Positions 27,172 through 39,408 of a stretch of DNA of 64,000 nt are shown piece after piece (within the stretch, counting starts at the first letter, position 1; each line of letters starts with the position of its first letter). The notes beneath the pieces were generated by a model. That model made no database searches, was not told the DNA's origin, and saw only the letters and a program-made list of their open reading frames with translations. The DNA lies in NCBI GenBank assembly GCA_963969345.1, contig OZ017770.1:10472180-10536179 (forward strand). The letters run 5' to 3'. The position numbers and the translations under genes are program-made. Origin of the DNA: Turbatrix aceti. Taxonomy: Eukaryota; Nematoda; Chromadorea; Rhabditida; Panagrolaimidae.

Positions 27172-29600
27172 ACGAAACTTAGGTGATGATGACATCGTTG
27201 ATGACCACGCTAAGTACCCCGAGGGCTTATCCTTCTTTCTTTCTTTCTATCTATTTTTTTTTGTGTTGTGTCACAAAATATTACACCATGAAAAAATATT
27301 CTCTTTTCTTGAAACTCTTTGGCACAGGGATAGGGGTGCCCGTAGAAGTGGTCTACCAGAGAATGCCCAGGGCGTAGAGCATAAAAATTATCGCGTCAAT
27401 TTCGACCAAAAAAGCCCCGGAAACGAGCGATCAAAAATGCATACATTTTCTTCTCTAAGACCCAACTTTTGGATGGAATAGGAGGATTTTAAGACCATAA
27501 ACAAGATTTTTGGATGGAATGAAGAAAAAACGCTAAATTGGAAACAGTCGAACCGGCGGGTAATTTATTCTCGCTACATTGTTTTTTTATTATCATTTTT
27601 TATAACTTGATGAATAATTGCAAACGTCATAAAAAAGCAAGAAAAAAGTAAGTAAGAGCAGGTAATTAATTTTGGTCATCATTCATCGAAACATCTGGCT
27701 TCTGAGTAAAAGTGCACCCAAAGCATCCGCTTATCAAAATGTCATTCAACTGTTTTTTGGACGGAAACAAAATAAAGATGTTGTACTTTTATCACTTGTT
27801 TTGTGATATTTGAAGTTAGACGTCATTGTTGTGGTCTGTATGCAGAAACTCTTGAATCGGTGATCTAGAAAAATGTCAGCTTTGACCAGTCTGTGACGCA
27901 ATGGATTCTACGACTGCCAAAAAAAGGGTTCAGCCATCCCATCCGGATGGCATCATCACACGAACAAGCTGTACTTAGTAATACAGCAATCAAAAGGGCT
28001 ATTTTAGCGCCTGCGAGTCAAAAGCCGTTTGTTTTGGTCTCGTCATCTTTCCTTTTTTTTTCAATGCGTAAAACTTTTTTAAATAGCAATCTTCTTGTTT
28101 TTCATCTTCTCATTTGTTTAGCGTTCGTTCCTTTCTTAGCCCTAGTCTGCTTTTTTTTCTGACTGGTGTAAGGTGATTTGCATCGATAGTGTGTTCCAGT
28201 TTATTTTATGAGCTTTTAAAAATTGCTACAACATTTCCATTTTATTTTTGTATAACTCCAGAGTTACTAAACCCCGAACTTTGAGCTTTCTGATCTTATC
28301 TGGCATCTCAAAGAACAAAAGAAAAATTTTTAGGAAATTAGAGGAGTTCCCAATTATATATATGTACACAATTTAAATGCCTCTCAGTTTTTTTGTGTAT
28401 TACGTTTTTTTTTGTAATAACACACGCCATCTGTTCCGTTGCCGCCCAATGTTGCCAAGAAATTATTTACTAAATTAATTTTGTTGATTTATATTAATTT
28501 GATTTTCATTTCTTCCATCATTTTTTTGTTTTCTTTTATGTATACAAACTTAAGCTGATACAAATAATTTTTAGAGTGTTGTTTTTGTTCTATTTATTAT
28601 ACCAGTGTGATGCTCATTTATCCGCTGTCACACATGCAACGGCTGGGCTTGTCGTTGCATGAACACCGTGCCCGCCGCCCGCCGATGGGCCCTGTGTTGC
28701 CGCAGGCGCCTGGCCTGTCCTAAGAGCTTCCATGCTTTTACACCTTTTGGGAGTAAAGAAAAACGATGGAATATATAATTTTTGATGACTTTTTGCCGGC
28801 CTCTCAAATATTTTGACGACTAAAAGGTCCGGATTTTTTTTTGCTGACAAAATGTTGTAACATTTTCTGCAGAGACATCCTAGCTGGCCCCCTGCCCTGC
28901 AGCAGCAGCAGTAGTCCTGGTATATTTGCACCCATCTTTCTTTTTCGTATATATGCAAACAAACACATTGTGAGGGTGGCAGAAGGTAGACGGACATAAT
29001 CTGGCTTTTAAAATACATCTTCCGGCCCTCCAAAAAAAGTTTAGTGCTAAGTGCCCCTATTTTTTAGAATTTAGTAGGGCAGTTTTTTTTTCAAACACCC
29101 ACTTAGCTATGAATTTGATTCGAATATGTTCTGAAAACGATTCCACAATGGATTTACGGATTTCTGTTTTGGAGGCGGACTAAAGTTGAATTTGTGGCTG
29201 AGACAAAAGGTTAAAAGTATTGTTTTCTATATTTTTTATTATTTTTGCCACTCCATTATTTTTTTTCATAGAACACCAGATGCCGTACGTGTCATGCTAT
29301 ATACTCTGGGTATTATAAAGTTTAGAACGGAAAGAACTGAGCACGAAAAAAAATTTTTAGGGGTTTAGAATGAGAACAGTTCCTTGTTTGAAGGAAGAAA
29401 ACCCAGTACAATGCTCTTTGTGCTCTCGAAGGTGTTTGTATATTATTTCTGGATGTAAATAGAGCAGTTTATAATAATTCGACGTTAAAGTGTCATAGTA
29501 CGGAACTTTTTTCTTCCGCCTTTTGCAATGGGATCTTCTTAGGCTTTTTCACCGCGGGCTGATTTATGCACTCCATGATCCATCCCTATCCTAGTGCATC
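27172..29600. other. gene-poor stretch, no gene recognised
   Basis: AT-rich sequence upstream of the K2P gene. On the minus strand 28,614-28,930 has unusually high GC and an open frame with a Cys cluster (YCCCCRAGG) and a Gly/Ala-rich end. Splice sites around it are poor and no family is recognised. Confidence 0.4.
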
Positions 29601-31094
29601 ATGGATGACAGCCTAACCAACTGGCTTTTTTTCGTGTGCATGCTGCTAATTCCTTTAGGTAAATAAACACATGCTTTAAAGCCTGAATTCCCTGGATAAT
29701 GGAAGTGTAGGCGGATTTTTTTTCATTAGCTAAAATATTTTGAACTCACAAAACATTTCTGAATTACTATTTATAAAAAAAGAGCAAAGTCCGTTTTTTT
29801 GAAATATGTATTTGAACGCATTCTGCGTCAAGTAGAGAAAGGAAACATGATTTCCTGTACTTAAGAAAAACTATATGTTGAATAGATATAAATGCGAACA
29901 CGCAGACATGCCGTCAAGCCACAAGTAGTACTTTTTGCCATTATTCAATGAATGAAAAAAGAGATTTTTTACTTCTATAAAACATGAATAGCATACTAAA
30001 TCTTATTTTTTGGCCGCGACATATAGGGCTGTTGTTCTTGACATCGTTTTATCATGATTAGCATGCTCACATACTAGCTCACAAAGACTGCAGACGGATA
30101 ATCTAAATAAAATCCGTGTCTTGTCCTCCCACGGCTTTTTACACTGTATATTTCTTGTTTTTGTATTACATTACCGTGGTTGTTTTTTAGGATGACAGTT
30201 GTCTATGCACTCTAGCCAATTAAATATTTTTTTTGGAAAAATTTAGTTAACAAAAAAAAATTTGTGTTTTTTAAAAACAAAAATTAGAAAAAAATTTATG
30301 GTACAAAAAAAACAGTAATGAAAAAAATATTTTTGCCGTAATAAATTTTATGTTCGTCTGCGCGCGTCAATGTTCGTTTGCCAGGCCTGTTTTTAACTGT
30401 CTGTATTTATTATTTCCATATTTTCAATGAACCTGCTAATTGTCCCTTTTTCTGTATGACTCCAAAAACACCGACTAATTTTTTTAAACGCAATTACGTT
30501 TCGACTTTTTTGTTTTTTTGAGTCGTCCTATTTTTAATCAACAAAAAATATTTCCAGCTTACAATTTTTATTTTCAGATATTCATTTTTATATAAAAAAA
30601 CCGTGTCACCTGTATTATTGTAAAATATGTAAAATATTAATTTCGTTACATGTTTTGGTTGTTTTTGGCTTTCCAGATTGCACGTACAAGCAATTTCAGG
30701 TATACAAACGGAAATATAACTTCTTAGACATGTTTATGGCAAATGAGTCGCAGGAAACGTCATTTGATAAAGATCCCCGACGAAAATGGACGTCTGCATT
30801 TCGTGTCATGCAATCATTACATCGTTTCAAAAGTAGCGGCAAACAGGTATGTAAGATTTTTTGATAAAGCAAAAAATCATGGGGACGAAAAACAATTTAT
30901 GCAAAAGTGCAAAACCATCTGTTGGCAAAGATGCATGCCAGAAGGTTTTTTAATTTTTTAATATAAAATATAAAATAAAATATTTATCATCACGAAATTC
31001 GAAAAAAAATGTTTTGCTGAAAGCATATTTTTCACATTTTTTTAAACGTGAAAAAATTATTTTTTTTTTTTTAATTTTGCAGATTTTTTTCTAA
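29601..31094 (+). CDS. candidate small secreted peptide, about 79 aa
   Basis: Tentative three-exon model: 29601-29658, 30677-30846 and 31083-31094. The first exon begins with ATG and encodes a plausible signal peptide (NWLFFVCMLLIPL), ending at a GTAAAT donor in phase 1. The second follows a TTTCCAG acceptor in matching phase and ends at GTATGT. The third follows TTTTGCAG and closes with a stop after three codons. The mature part is basic, has one Cys, a dibasic site (DPRRKW) and SSGKQ near the end. No family is recognised. It could be a neuropeptide precursor or a chance arrangement. A second open frame (30743-30961) overlaps exon 2. Confidence 0.28.
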
Positions 31095-34070
31095 TGTGGG
31101 AAAACAACAGGTGTATACAGGTGTGAAGGTCCAAGAAACGTTTTTGATTTTGAAAAGCATACGGTATAAGTTATGAATTGTTCCATCTGTGACGCTTGAA
31201 GCTTTGATAAAAAATGCACAACCTTTGTACTACACATATACATAAATATACATATACATCGTTGTCGCGATCGGATTTCGGCATCAACTCCAAAAACATA
31301 GATAACACACATTGTGTATATTTTTTCACATTGAGGTGTTCTATTTCATCAACACTTAGTTATGCTATCGTCAAATAAGGCTATAAGATGCAGCCGGTTG
31401 TGTTTACAGGCTTACAGGGTGGTTGTAACTAAAATAGCCATATTTGGTCGGTGTTGAGAGAATAAATCAAATACTACTCAATTCCGTGTATGTATGGCTT
31501 AACTCTTTTGGTTCTAACAAGTAGATTATTAAAAACATAATTTTGTACCAGATAGCACATTAAAAAATTTTTATGTCGAGAAAAAACAATTTTTTTATTA
31601 CAACTTGTATTTTTATTTAGCCTAAAAATGATGCCAATCAACTGTTTACTACCCCTTTGCAATTTTTTATTTTGCTCATGTTCATGTCAGTCAGAGCAGT
31701 ACATAGTATGTATTGCTTTCGGTATAATACCCCCCGGTTCTTCAATGTATTATAAAATGAAAAATTAAGTAATGCCGTAATATATTGTGTTCTTGAAGTT
31801 TCGTTTTTTAGGGGGCCAATTGAATAAGCTTTTGTATTTAGAATGCGGAGACTTAGTTGGAGTTTCTCTGAACTGTTGGCAACTCAAAAAAACAGTTTTT
31901 TTCCAAAGCAACAGGTAATTATAAATTCTGGAACCAAAATTGTTTCATGTACCAGAAAAAAATGAATCCATCAAGGAAGACATTTTTGCATGGTCTAATA
32001 AGTACTGGGATAAAGCATTCATCAGTGCATATTTAAATCTGTTTATTACGAATTTTTGATTACGTTTACGGGCATTTCCGGTCGTTTGGATACCAATATT
32101 TTATCTTTGCTAAAGTTTACAAAAATTGATGAACGCTCTTTAAAACTAAATAAGTGTGTTTTGGTATTTCACTTCCGCAATATTTTTCCCTACCTGAACA
32201 TGAAAAAAACAGTGTTGAGGAATTAGAAAAAATTAAGCAACGCGCTAGTCGACTTTTTTTACCGACAATGAACGAACGAACGGGCTTTGACCACTGTCGA
32301 CGATGAAAGGGAAAAAAGATACTTGCAACAAAACAAAAGCTCCCCTATGTGTCATCTTTCATCTCTTCTCTTTGCCGTAATTTTCAATAAGGAAAAAAAT
32401 ATTTGTCTAAAATTTTTTCCACAATTCAGTTGTCCAATTTCTCGCATCTTAAAGGTGTCATAATTTTTTTGCCCTGATAAATACATACGCTGACATAATG
32501 CTATTCATTTTGTGTTTTTGTGCAAAAAGCTGTTTTTTTCATAAATATATGCATTACGTACAATTTTTCACCACCCTCACAAAAACATGTAGTGCCCTGT
32601 CAAAAAAAATCTATAGAAAATTTTTTTTGGAAAAAAATCCTGATTTTAACGTCTCAAGACAATGAATAGATTCGGGACATTTAAAAAATATTAATCAGTC
32701 ACCATATGCTACTAGTACCATTCATAACGGCCCCCAGTAGGAACGAACGAAGGGCAAAAAAAAGAAAAAAAACACAAAACAATGAACAAATTTGCAAAAA
32801 AAGAGTCGTCGACTCATTTACTATGCTGTTTTTCTGTCGATTGTCTTTTGTCATTGTTACCCTTCCTTCTTCCCTCCCGCTGGCAAAGTCTTATTATTTT
32901 TGGTCACTTTTTCTTTTTCCTGATTGAATTAAAAACCTTCATGCTGCGTGAAAAGTAATAAGACTTCTATTCAACTTGACACTTTTTTACGTGTCACCGG
33001 CTTTTTTTCTGCCTTTTCTCATTTTGCATCTGTTTTTTTTATTTTAAACATCCGTCGTATATAGCCCAACCTTTTTGCCTTATTGCTACTTGTAGATATG
33101 TCACATCAGTTTATCAGAATTAGGCATCTGGGTGTTTACGTACGTATTATTTATTTGCAGTATCGTTTTTAATTTTTTTGCCCTTCAAAAAAAATTACCA
33201 GGTTAGACAGACTTTTTTTTCAGTTTTTTTTAGAATAAACATTTTTCTATGTAATTGGCTGCAAAAAAAGTATTAAAACTAGCTTGCTTAGTTAGGCGAG
33301 AGAAGAAAAATGAAGAAAAAAATTTCTTGGGAAACTCTCAATCCCAATAAGGCAAAAAGTTTAGCCAATGAAGCGACTTTTAATGGGCCATGCACATGAA
33401 GACCACTCGCATGATGGTCACTTTCTTATGTACAGCCTTTTGTTTGTCGTGCGGGGGTTATGAGAGCAAACATATCAAAGGCGGCCAAACCCTTTTTTTG
33501 GGAGCGCCGATGTTGCATTTGTCAAATCATAAAATCCATTTCCATTTTTTTACAAACGTACCCTTCTTTTTTTCTGATGAAAAAACAGGTACAAATGAAT
33601 GCAAAAAAATGTTCTAGACTGATTTTTTTTTATTTTTAAGCACGTCTGAGAGTCTAGTTAAGGGTTTACCAGAACAGAACCTAACTGTCAGGTATGAAAA
33701 ATTTTGAATTCCCCCCTCCCATCCAAGCCTATACTTATTCGGTTCTTCTAAGCCTAAGTCGAAAAGCAAGCCTATCAACGTGGTAATCTGTGTTTTCCAA
33801 AGTGCTTTGCCAGCGTTTTTTGTCTGTTATGTACTACCGTGTGCGGATTTGACGCAAACGCTTTTACGTCCTTGAAATAGTTTTTTGTCTTTCTTTTTTT
33901 TGTGACGTTGCGCTTTTTAAATTTTTTTAAAATTCGTTAACGTTTTTTTTGAAGGGAAATATTACATTCATAGCGGTTATTACATTTCATCGGGAACAAT
34001 TGTGTCGTGGGCTATGTCAGATATTTTTTATACGACCAATAATTAATCCTCAAAAATTATAAATAAAAAA
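31095..34070. other. gene-poor stretch, no gene recognised
   Basis: Very AT-rich with many homopolymer runs. An open frame at 33,390-33,617 begins with a signal-peptide-like stretch (MMVTFLCTAFCLSCGG) but has no supporting splice sites or family. A TATA-like TATAAATAAA lies directly before the next ATG at 34071. Confidence 0.45.
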
Positions 34071-35810
34071 ATGACTCGGCGTACAAGTCTTCAATATTCA
34101 TATGGCAGTGGATTGAATAGCTATACATCCACGGGAATTGTCACGGCATATCCTCCGTCGGCAGACTTTTGTCTGGGTGGTGGTGATGGCAATTTTGTGG
34201 AATTTCCCCATAACTTTATGGCCAAACGACTACTGCCTATTAAACGCGAAAATGACTTTTCGGGCTCTTACCATCGCCTCAGTCATCCGCATTTGACGTT
34301 TTCTTCGGCCATGCTTCATTTAACAAGCAACAAACAACACCGAAATTCACAGCCATCCCTGCCTACCACAAGTCACCACTTTGATAACAATAAAGGAGAG
34401 CGTCCACCGGCTATGCGCCACGTGCCATCGCATCCAGCCCTTAATCTCTACGCCAAGAGATTTAGCATGAGTAACGGAAGCATAGCTCCTTCGCCTCCCT
34501 ACCTTCATAGCCATGGTGGATATAGCACCAACTACCTTAATAGCACAAATGCCACTCCTATGTATACACCTGTTCATAGCAAAAACAACTCACCATCGGG
34601 GTTTCGCAAATTTCCTAAAGCATCTGAAAAGAGGATTCTCAAAAGACATCCTCAGTCTGACTTAGCTTTTCGTTTTCAGCGCCACGTCGAACGACAGATA
34701 AACGAAGGCACTGAAACGCAGCCCGAAGGTACGTAATACATAGTTGTTTATTTATTTATTTTGTCATGCAGAGAGCAGCTTTATTAAGGGTATGCTTTTT
34801 TTTTCAGAATCAAAAGTTGTGGACCCCGTGTACCTCGCTCTTAAGCAGGCTACCAATCGCTATGGAAGCCGTCGAGGGTCTTCGGCTCATAACTTTGACT
34901 CTGCCAGTCCAAGTCCGAGAAATTTGTCTCAAGTCTCATTACAGGATTCGGGATACGTTGAAACGACTGGCAGTCGTGGACAACTTCTGGGATCGACACC
35001 TATGCTTAACAATGTTGGAGGTGATTTTGTTGTTTTTCCTTTTTTGTTTCTAATCACCAAAAAAATTGCAGCTACGTTGCTTAACCGTCGTCGCCCACCA
35101 AAGCTCAACAAGCAGATGAAATCCCTTTCATTGGATTGCGCTGAAACGCCAAACAATCCCAACACAATGCAATCGCAATTCGGTAATTAATTACATAAAT
35201 AATTAATTATGCAATAAAACTAATTAATTTTTTTCATTCAGAAAAAAATTTTAAACACAGATTTTTTTTGTCATTTGACTATGAAAAAAATTAACTTTAT
35301 AATATTTTTTTAGCTCCAAACATTCCTCTACGCCGCTCAAAAGGTTACGCCAACTCCGGTGAGACGTCTGACTGGGAACGCAGCGTCTCGCCCGTGGTCA
35401 CGCACTCACCCCGACGCCTGCCATCCACACCAACAACAAGCAGCAGCCCGGTTCTTCGCATTACCCATGTCGTCATTCATGAATACAACAATTCCGAATT
35501 TATACTTTATCTGGGCGACCGCATGGTCATCGTTGACAACGGTGATCCTGACTGGCTTCATGGATTCAAGGCCAGCGATCGCACAGCTCGGCTACTGACC
35601 TTCCCAAGTACCTGTGTCGCTGCTTTGGCCCAGGGAGAGCAGCCCATGAAGCTTCTACAGAATGTCAATCTTGTTGAAAGCCGTATGCGTTTCTACAGGG
35701 ATCAGGTCGTCTTTGCGCAGCCCAATTCCATGCGCGAAGATCGTGTTCTTGTTCGAAGCGAACGTGGAAAGATGGCGGAATGTCCACTTATGTTTTTAGC
35801 ATTGCTATGA
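34071..35810 (+). CDS. SH3-domain protein with disordered N-terminus, 492 aa
   Basis: Four exons (34071-34728, 34808-35020, 35072-35182, 35314-35810), all joined through phase-1 introns. Residues 1-370 are Ser/Asn/His/Pro-rich and appear disordered. They include short conserved-looking blocks (VVDPVYLALKQATNRYG, LSQVSLQDSGYVE, KLNKQMKSLSLD) typical of linear motifs in adaptor proteins. An SH3-like fold follows near residues 376-431: HEYNNSEFILYLGDRM (RT loop), DPDWLHGF in place of the WW, and FPSTCV. A further 60 conserved-looking residues reach the C-terminus (LVRSERGKMAECPL). It is probably an adaptor protein that binds proline-rich partners. I cannot assign an orthologue. A STAC-like adaptor is one possibility, but no C1 domain is seen. 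AATAAA lies near 35,987. Confidence 0.75.
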
Positions 35811-36185
35811 AGAAAGACAACAATTATAAAACAACATCCGTATTTTTTGTTCAACTTTGTGTGTACTCACATTTCTGTTCTCGTTTTTTACTGGTACAAT
35901 TATATAAAATGAAAAATTGTCAGTGAACTTTTTTTTCTGGTTTGTGATATTTGTACTGTCAAGCAATGAATTTGTGGAACTTATTAATAAATGTGATTTG
36001 AGTTAATAAATTGACAGATGCAAGAAAATTTAAATAAGGTTTCTTTTTTTTAGCTCAAACAGTCAAGTTTGCGTTTTCAACTTCGAAATCAAAAAAAAAT
36101 TTCACTCAATTTGCAGTTCTATTTTTAGCTTTTCATTCTCCCTGCAAAGTAAAAAAAAATTTGATTGTCCAATCACGACAACAAA

Positions 36186-36390
36186 GTCATAAAAATTTGA
36201 AAATATGATTGTCATAGTACAAAACAAAAGTTCACTTTCTCACAAAAAACGATGCGCAAAGCGTTTTTCTTCCTTATTGCCTTGCCTGTAGGCGAACAAA
36301 GCCCCCTCCCAAGAGCCCGCGCCAACCAACAGAGGTAACAGGGATTGCTTGCCCATTGCCTTTGATTCCGACAGAACGAAAGGCGGCAAC
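36186..36390 (+). promoter_or_regulatory. promoter block duplicated upstream of both paralogues (copy 1)
   Basis: This roughly 200-bp block closely matches 40588-40784. Shared segments include GTCATAAAAATTTGAAAATAT, AAGTTCACTTTCTCA, ACAAAGCCCCCTCCCAA and GGTAACAGGGAT. Both copies lie upstream of the paralogous small genes. The block keeps a GC-rich core while the surrounding sequence diverges, which suggests regulatory function. Confidence 0.6.
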
Positions 36391-36813
36391 AAGAGGCAAG
36401 TGGTAAATCTGCAAAAATGTCATAAATTCACTTACTAATTTTTAAACGTAAACAGTTTAGTTACCGCGTTTTGTTCCGGGCACTTAAAAATTAAAAAAAA
36501 ATAATTTTACTAATTTTTTTAGTAGTAACAACTTTTGCAATGTCTGCAGAAAAGATCCTGCCCGCTGTTCCAACTCAGGTCGACGACTCTGATGTTAGTG
36601 GCCTTCCTTTGGGTAAGAACATCCCACGTTTATGTTTTGTTTAAAAAAACGAATATTGCAGTTAATGTACAATTTGTCTCAGTCTCCCGCGACGAATACA
36701 ATTACAACAAACAACTTCTCCCGGTCGAATTCATGCTTGAGACTTTCCATCAGTTCGATGTCAATACTTCGCTTGCCAGCCTTGCCGTCTTCTACAACAA
36801 CAACTTCGGAAAC

Positions 36814-37124
36814 TGTTACGCGAGTACGAGTTGGTGCAACGCGTGCGCACTCTTATCTCGCGTAGAATAATTGTTTCCTGTATTTCCCTTTCCTATTGTC
36901 TCAGTTGTTGTTTTGTCTGTCGCCGCGAGCGGTCGTGTTCGTTGGCTGCGTGATCGACGCCCGGCCGAAGGCAAGCCCAGAGCAACCCAAAGACCTCAAC
37001 CCGACGGAACTCCGCCCTTGTTGAGGTAATGATTGGACCTGTGTATATTGTATTATATGTATTGGTTACAGGTCTTTGCTTGTGAGTAAAGTATCTATCG
37101 CAAGTGGCATAGAGAACTACTACA
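36814..37124 (+). repeat. 5' long terminal repeat
   Basis: 311 bp, identical to 38092-38402 by eye across its length. Begins TGTTACGCG and ends CTACTACA. Confidence 0.93.
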
Positions 37125-38091
37125 TTGGTGACGAGAGGATTCGGCGACCTACAGAGGTGACGAGAAGCCGATCCAAGCCATGCCCGCAACTCCGAACAAG
37201 ACAGATCTCACGACCGAGCCCGAGAAGGATGCGAAGAAGAGCAAACCGCTTGCCGCGAAAGCTGCAGGGCCAGCAATCGGAGCGGTTGCAGTCTCAAGGC
37301 GATCGTCGATCCAGGAGGCCAGGGTCAATCAGCAGAAAACCCAGATGGTCGTGTCTGTATGTTCAAGGAGTGCACGTGCCATCAATTCGACGACTTCGCA
37401 GGAGGCCAGGGTCACTCAGCAGAAAACCCAGACTTCGCAGGATCCCAGGATCACATCGGTGCAGCGACCATTCATGAACGGAAGGGTGACCAGGCCGGTC
37501 GGACCCTTGCCGTGCGGATCGCAGAAGCAGCCAACGATGACCAGCTCTCGAAAGTCAAGTTTGAAGGACGAGCAGAAGCGGTACCCCAGACGATTGCCAG
37601 CCAGTGCAATGTCAAAAAGGAGGGGAAAGTGGTGATAGCGAGTGTTCCTGTTATCACCGAAGGCAAGTGCGTGCCACGTGCGAAGGCAGCGCACCCAGCA
37701 CTATTGCCTACGATTGAAGATGTTCAAAGCATCCAGCATTGTCCGTCCCTGCCGTATCCAGCCGAGCGATACGTGCACATGCTCACGGATGGACTGAAGA
37801 TGAACGCCGATGTGGTGGACCTGCAGGAAGCAGTCCGCCTGATGCTGCTCAGCATCCGAACCAGTCCCAGCAAGATGGTTCCCGGTAACAGCAGTCATGC
37901 CGAAGCACTCTTGGACGACAACCGAAACCGACGCCGGATTTCGAGAAGCCGCAGACGCAGTGTGTTTGCAAGGAAACGTGTCCCGACGACTGCCCGTCGC
38001 AGGGTGAATCCGACGACGACGTCTCAGGAAGGAGATTTGCCCCAGTCCCATGATTCAGCCCTTATTGTCCGTTTCTGTTGAGAGAGGGAAG

Positions 38092-38402
38092 TGTTACGCG
38101 AGTACGAGTTGGTGCAACGCGTGCGCACTCTTATCTCGCGTAGAATAATTGTTTCCTGTATTTCCCTTTCCTATTGTCTCAGTTGTTGTTTTGTCTGTCG
38201 CCGCGAGCGGTCGTGTTCGTTGGCTGCGTGATCGACGCCCGGCCGAAGGCAAGCCCAGAGCAACCCAAAGACCTCAACCCGACGGAACTCCGCCCTTGTT
38301 GAGGTAATGATTGGACCTGTGTATATTGTATTATATGTATTGGTTACAGGTCTTTGCTTGTGAGTAAAGTATCTATCGCAAGTGGCATAGAGAACTACTA
38401 CA
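38092..38402 (+). repeat. 3' long terminal repeat
   Basis: 311 bp, identical partner of 36814-37124, directly preceded by the polypurine tract. Confidence 0.93.
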
Positions 38403-38560
38403 GAAACGAAGCCTCAAACTTTCGTGTCATCAACCCGTTTACGATGACCATGTACGAGGTGTCAGACATCGAGAACCTCGGACATTTGGTCTGCATCTGC
38501 GAACTCCACGGATACGATAAGAAAACTCCGATGACCCTTTACATGGTTGACGTCGCTTAA

Positions 38561-38950
38561 TTCGACTGCACCGATGTTTTTTTGACTTTTTTAAAAATCA
38601 AAAAAACTCTGCAATCTGTTGTTGTTTTCTTTAACATTTTTTTTTCTCAAAACAGCGTTCATACCATTTTTTCCATGGCTTGACTTACAGTAAACTCTTC
38701 AGTGTTTTGTATGTCTGTTACGTAAAAAAATAAATAACCTTTGACATTATAATAATTGGGGACGATAAGTTCAGCACATTGGCATGACTTTGTCGTAACC
38801 GATATCCTCCGAACAGGCCAAAAAACGTTTGTGATCGTAGAGATGGTTAGAATAATCAAAACACAAGACAATTTGGTTATGCTACTTTCTCAATATAAGA
38901 TAATCTTGTGATTTTAATAAACATTCATCGACGCAGTCACTTGTATCGGG
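38561..38950. other. spacer, no gene
   Basis: 3' flank of paralogue 1. A short piece near 38,806-38,830 (CCTCCGAACAGGCCAAAAAA) resembles repeat sequence found at 49,083-49,200. No coding sequence recognised. Confidence 0.45.
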
Positions 38951-38958
38951 GTATACAA

Positions 38959-39400
38959 CAGAGATGGCAGATCAGATCACGTTTCGGATCAGATCAGCTC
39001 ATAGATCAGATCAGATCAGGTCAGATCACAGATAATCCAGATCAGATCACGTGGAATTCAGATCAGATCACTAGAAATTTAAAATTTTACAACTTCAAAC
39101 ACGTCCGCATTGCTTGTTTTTTGAAGAATACGATAGTTCTCAACAAAAAAAAATTTATATTTAACTTTTCGCGTCGAAACCAGTGTTCTCGGGAACTTGA
39201 ACCCAAAATTCCGAGATTTTGGGCTGGGTCGAGTCAGATCAGATCAGATCAGATCAGATCAGATCGCAGATAATCTAGATCAGATCACTGGTATATCAGA
39301 TCAGATTGCAGATAATCCAGATCAGATCACTGTTATATCAGATCAGATCGCAGATAATCCAGATCAGATCATGAGCAAATGATCTGATCTGCCATCTCTG
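38959..39400. mobile_element. hAT-like MITE filled with GATCA repeats
   Basis: 442 bp bounded by a 20-bp perfect terminal inverted repeat beginning CAGAGATGGCAG, with an 8-bp target duplication GTATACAA at 38951-38958 and 39401-39408. CAG...CTG ends and 8-bp duplications are diagnostic of hAT elements. No transposase frame is present. Much of the interior is GATCAGATCA tandem repeats, plus a roughly 34-bp unit repeated near 39,266-39,372 (CAGATAATCCAGATCAG). Confidence 0.9.
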
Positions 39401-39408
39401 GTATACAA

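Larger units (their letters stand above)
36814..38402 (+). mobile_element. internally deleted Ty3/gypsy-type LTR retrotransposon
   Basis: 1,589 bp. Two identical 311-bp LTRs begin TGTTACG and end ACTACA (TG...CA). The flanking target duplication is GAAAC at 36809-36813 and 38403-38407. A primer-binding-site candidate starting TGGTGACGAG lies at 37126, one base after the 5' LTR. A polypurine tract (GAGAGAGGGAAG) lies at 38080-38091. The 967-bp interior cannot encode a full gag-pol. It opens with a basic gag-like frame (37180-37635). An overlapping frame (37359-38081) ends in a segment (RLMLLSIRTSPS, then a basic tail) like the C-terminus of a gypsy integrase, so most of pol is deleted. It is non-autonomous and must be mobilised in trans. 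Base composition is more GC-rich than its surroundings. Confidence 0.92.
36540..38560 (+). pseudogene. small unrecognised gene split by an LTR element (paralogue 1)
   Basis: Exon 1 is 36540-36612. Exon 2 is 36662-36813 and resumes at 38408-38560 after the retrotransposon and one copy of its 5-bp duplication. The uninterrupted frame would encode 125 aa, collinear with the intact paralogue at 41212-41655 (matching blocks: LASLAxFYxN, PFTxxxYE, YxVD near the end). Read through, the frame enters the LTR and stops about 20 codons later at 36868-36870, removing the last 51 codons. An acceptor AG at 36521-36522 precedes the ATG by 17 nt. No known domain is recognised and there is no signal peptide. 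The two LTRs are identical, so the break is recent and may be polymorphic. Confidence 0.75.

Noticed and set aside
28614..29033. GC-rich minus-strand frame with a Cys cluster and Gly/Ala-rich end
   Set aside because: The composition is suggestive, but no good acceptor or start codon is visible, two frames are equally open, and no family is recognised.
30743..30961. alternative 72-codon frame with four Cys overlapping the peptide candidate
   Set aside because: It does not join in phase to the signal-peptide exon. Kept only as an alternative reading.
33390..33617. signal-peptide-like frame starting MHMKTTRMMV
   Set aside because: There is only a short hydrophobic start. The rest is low-complexity translation of T-rich DNA with no splice support.
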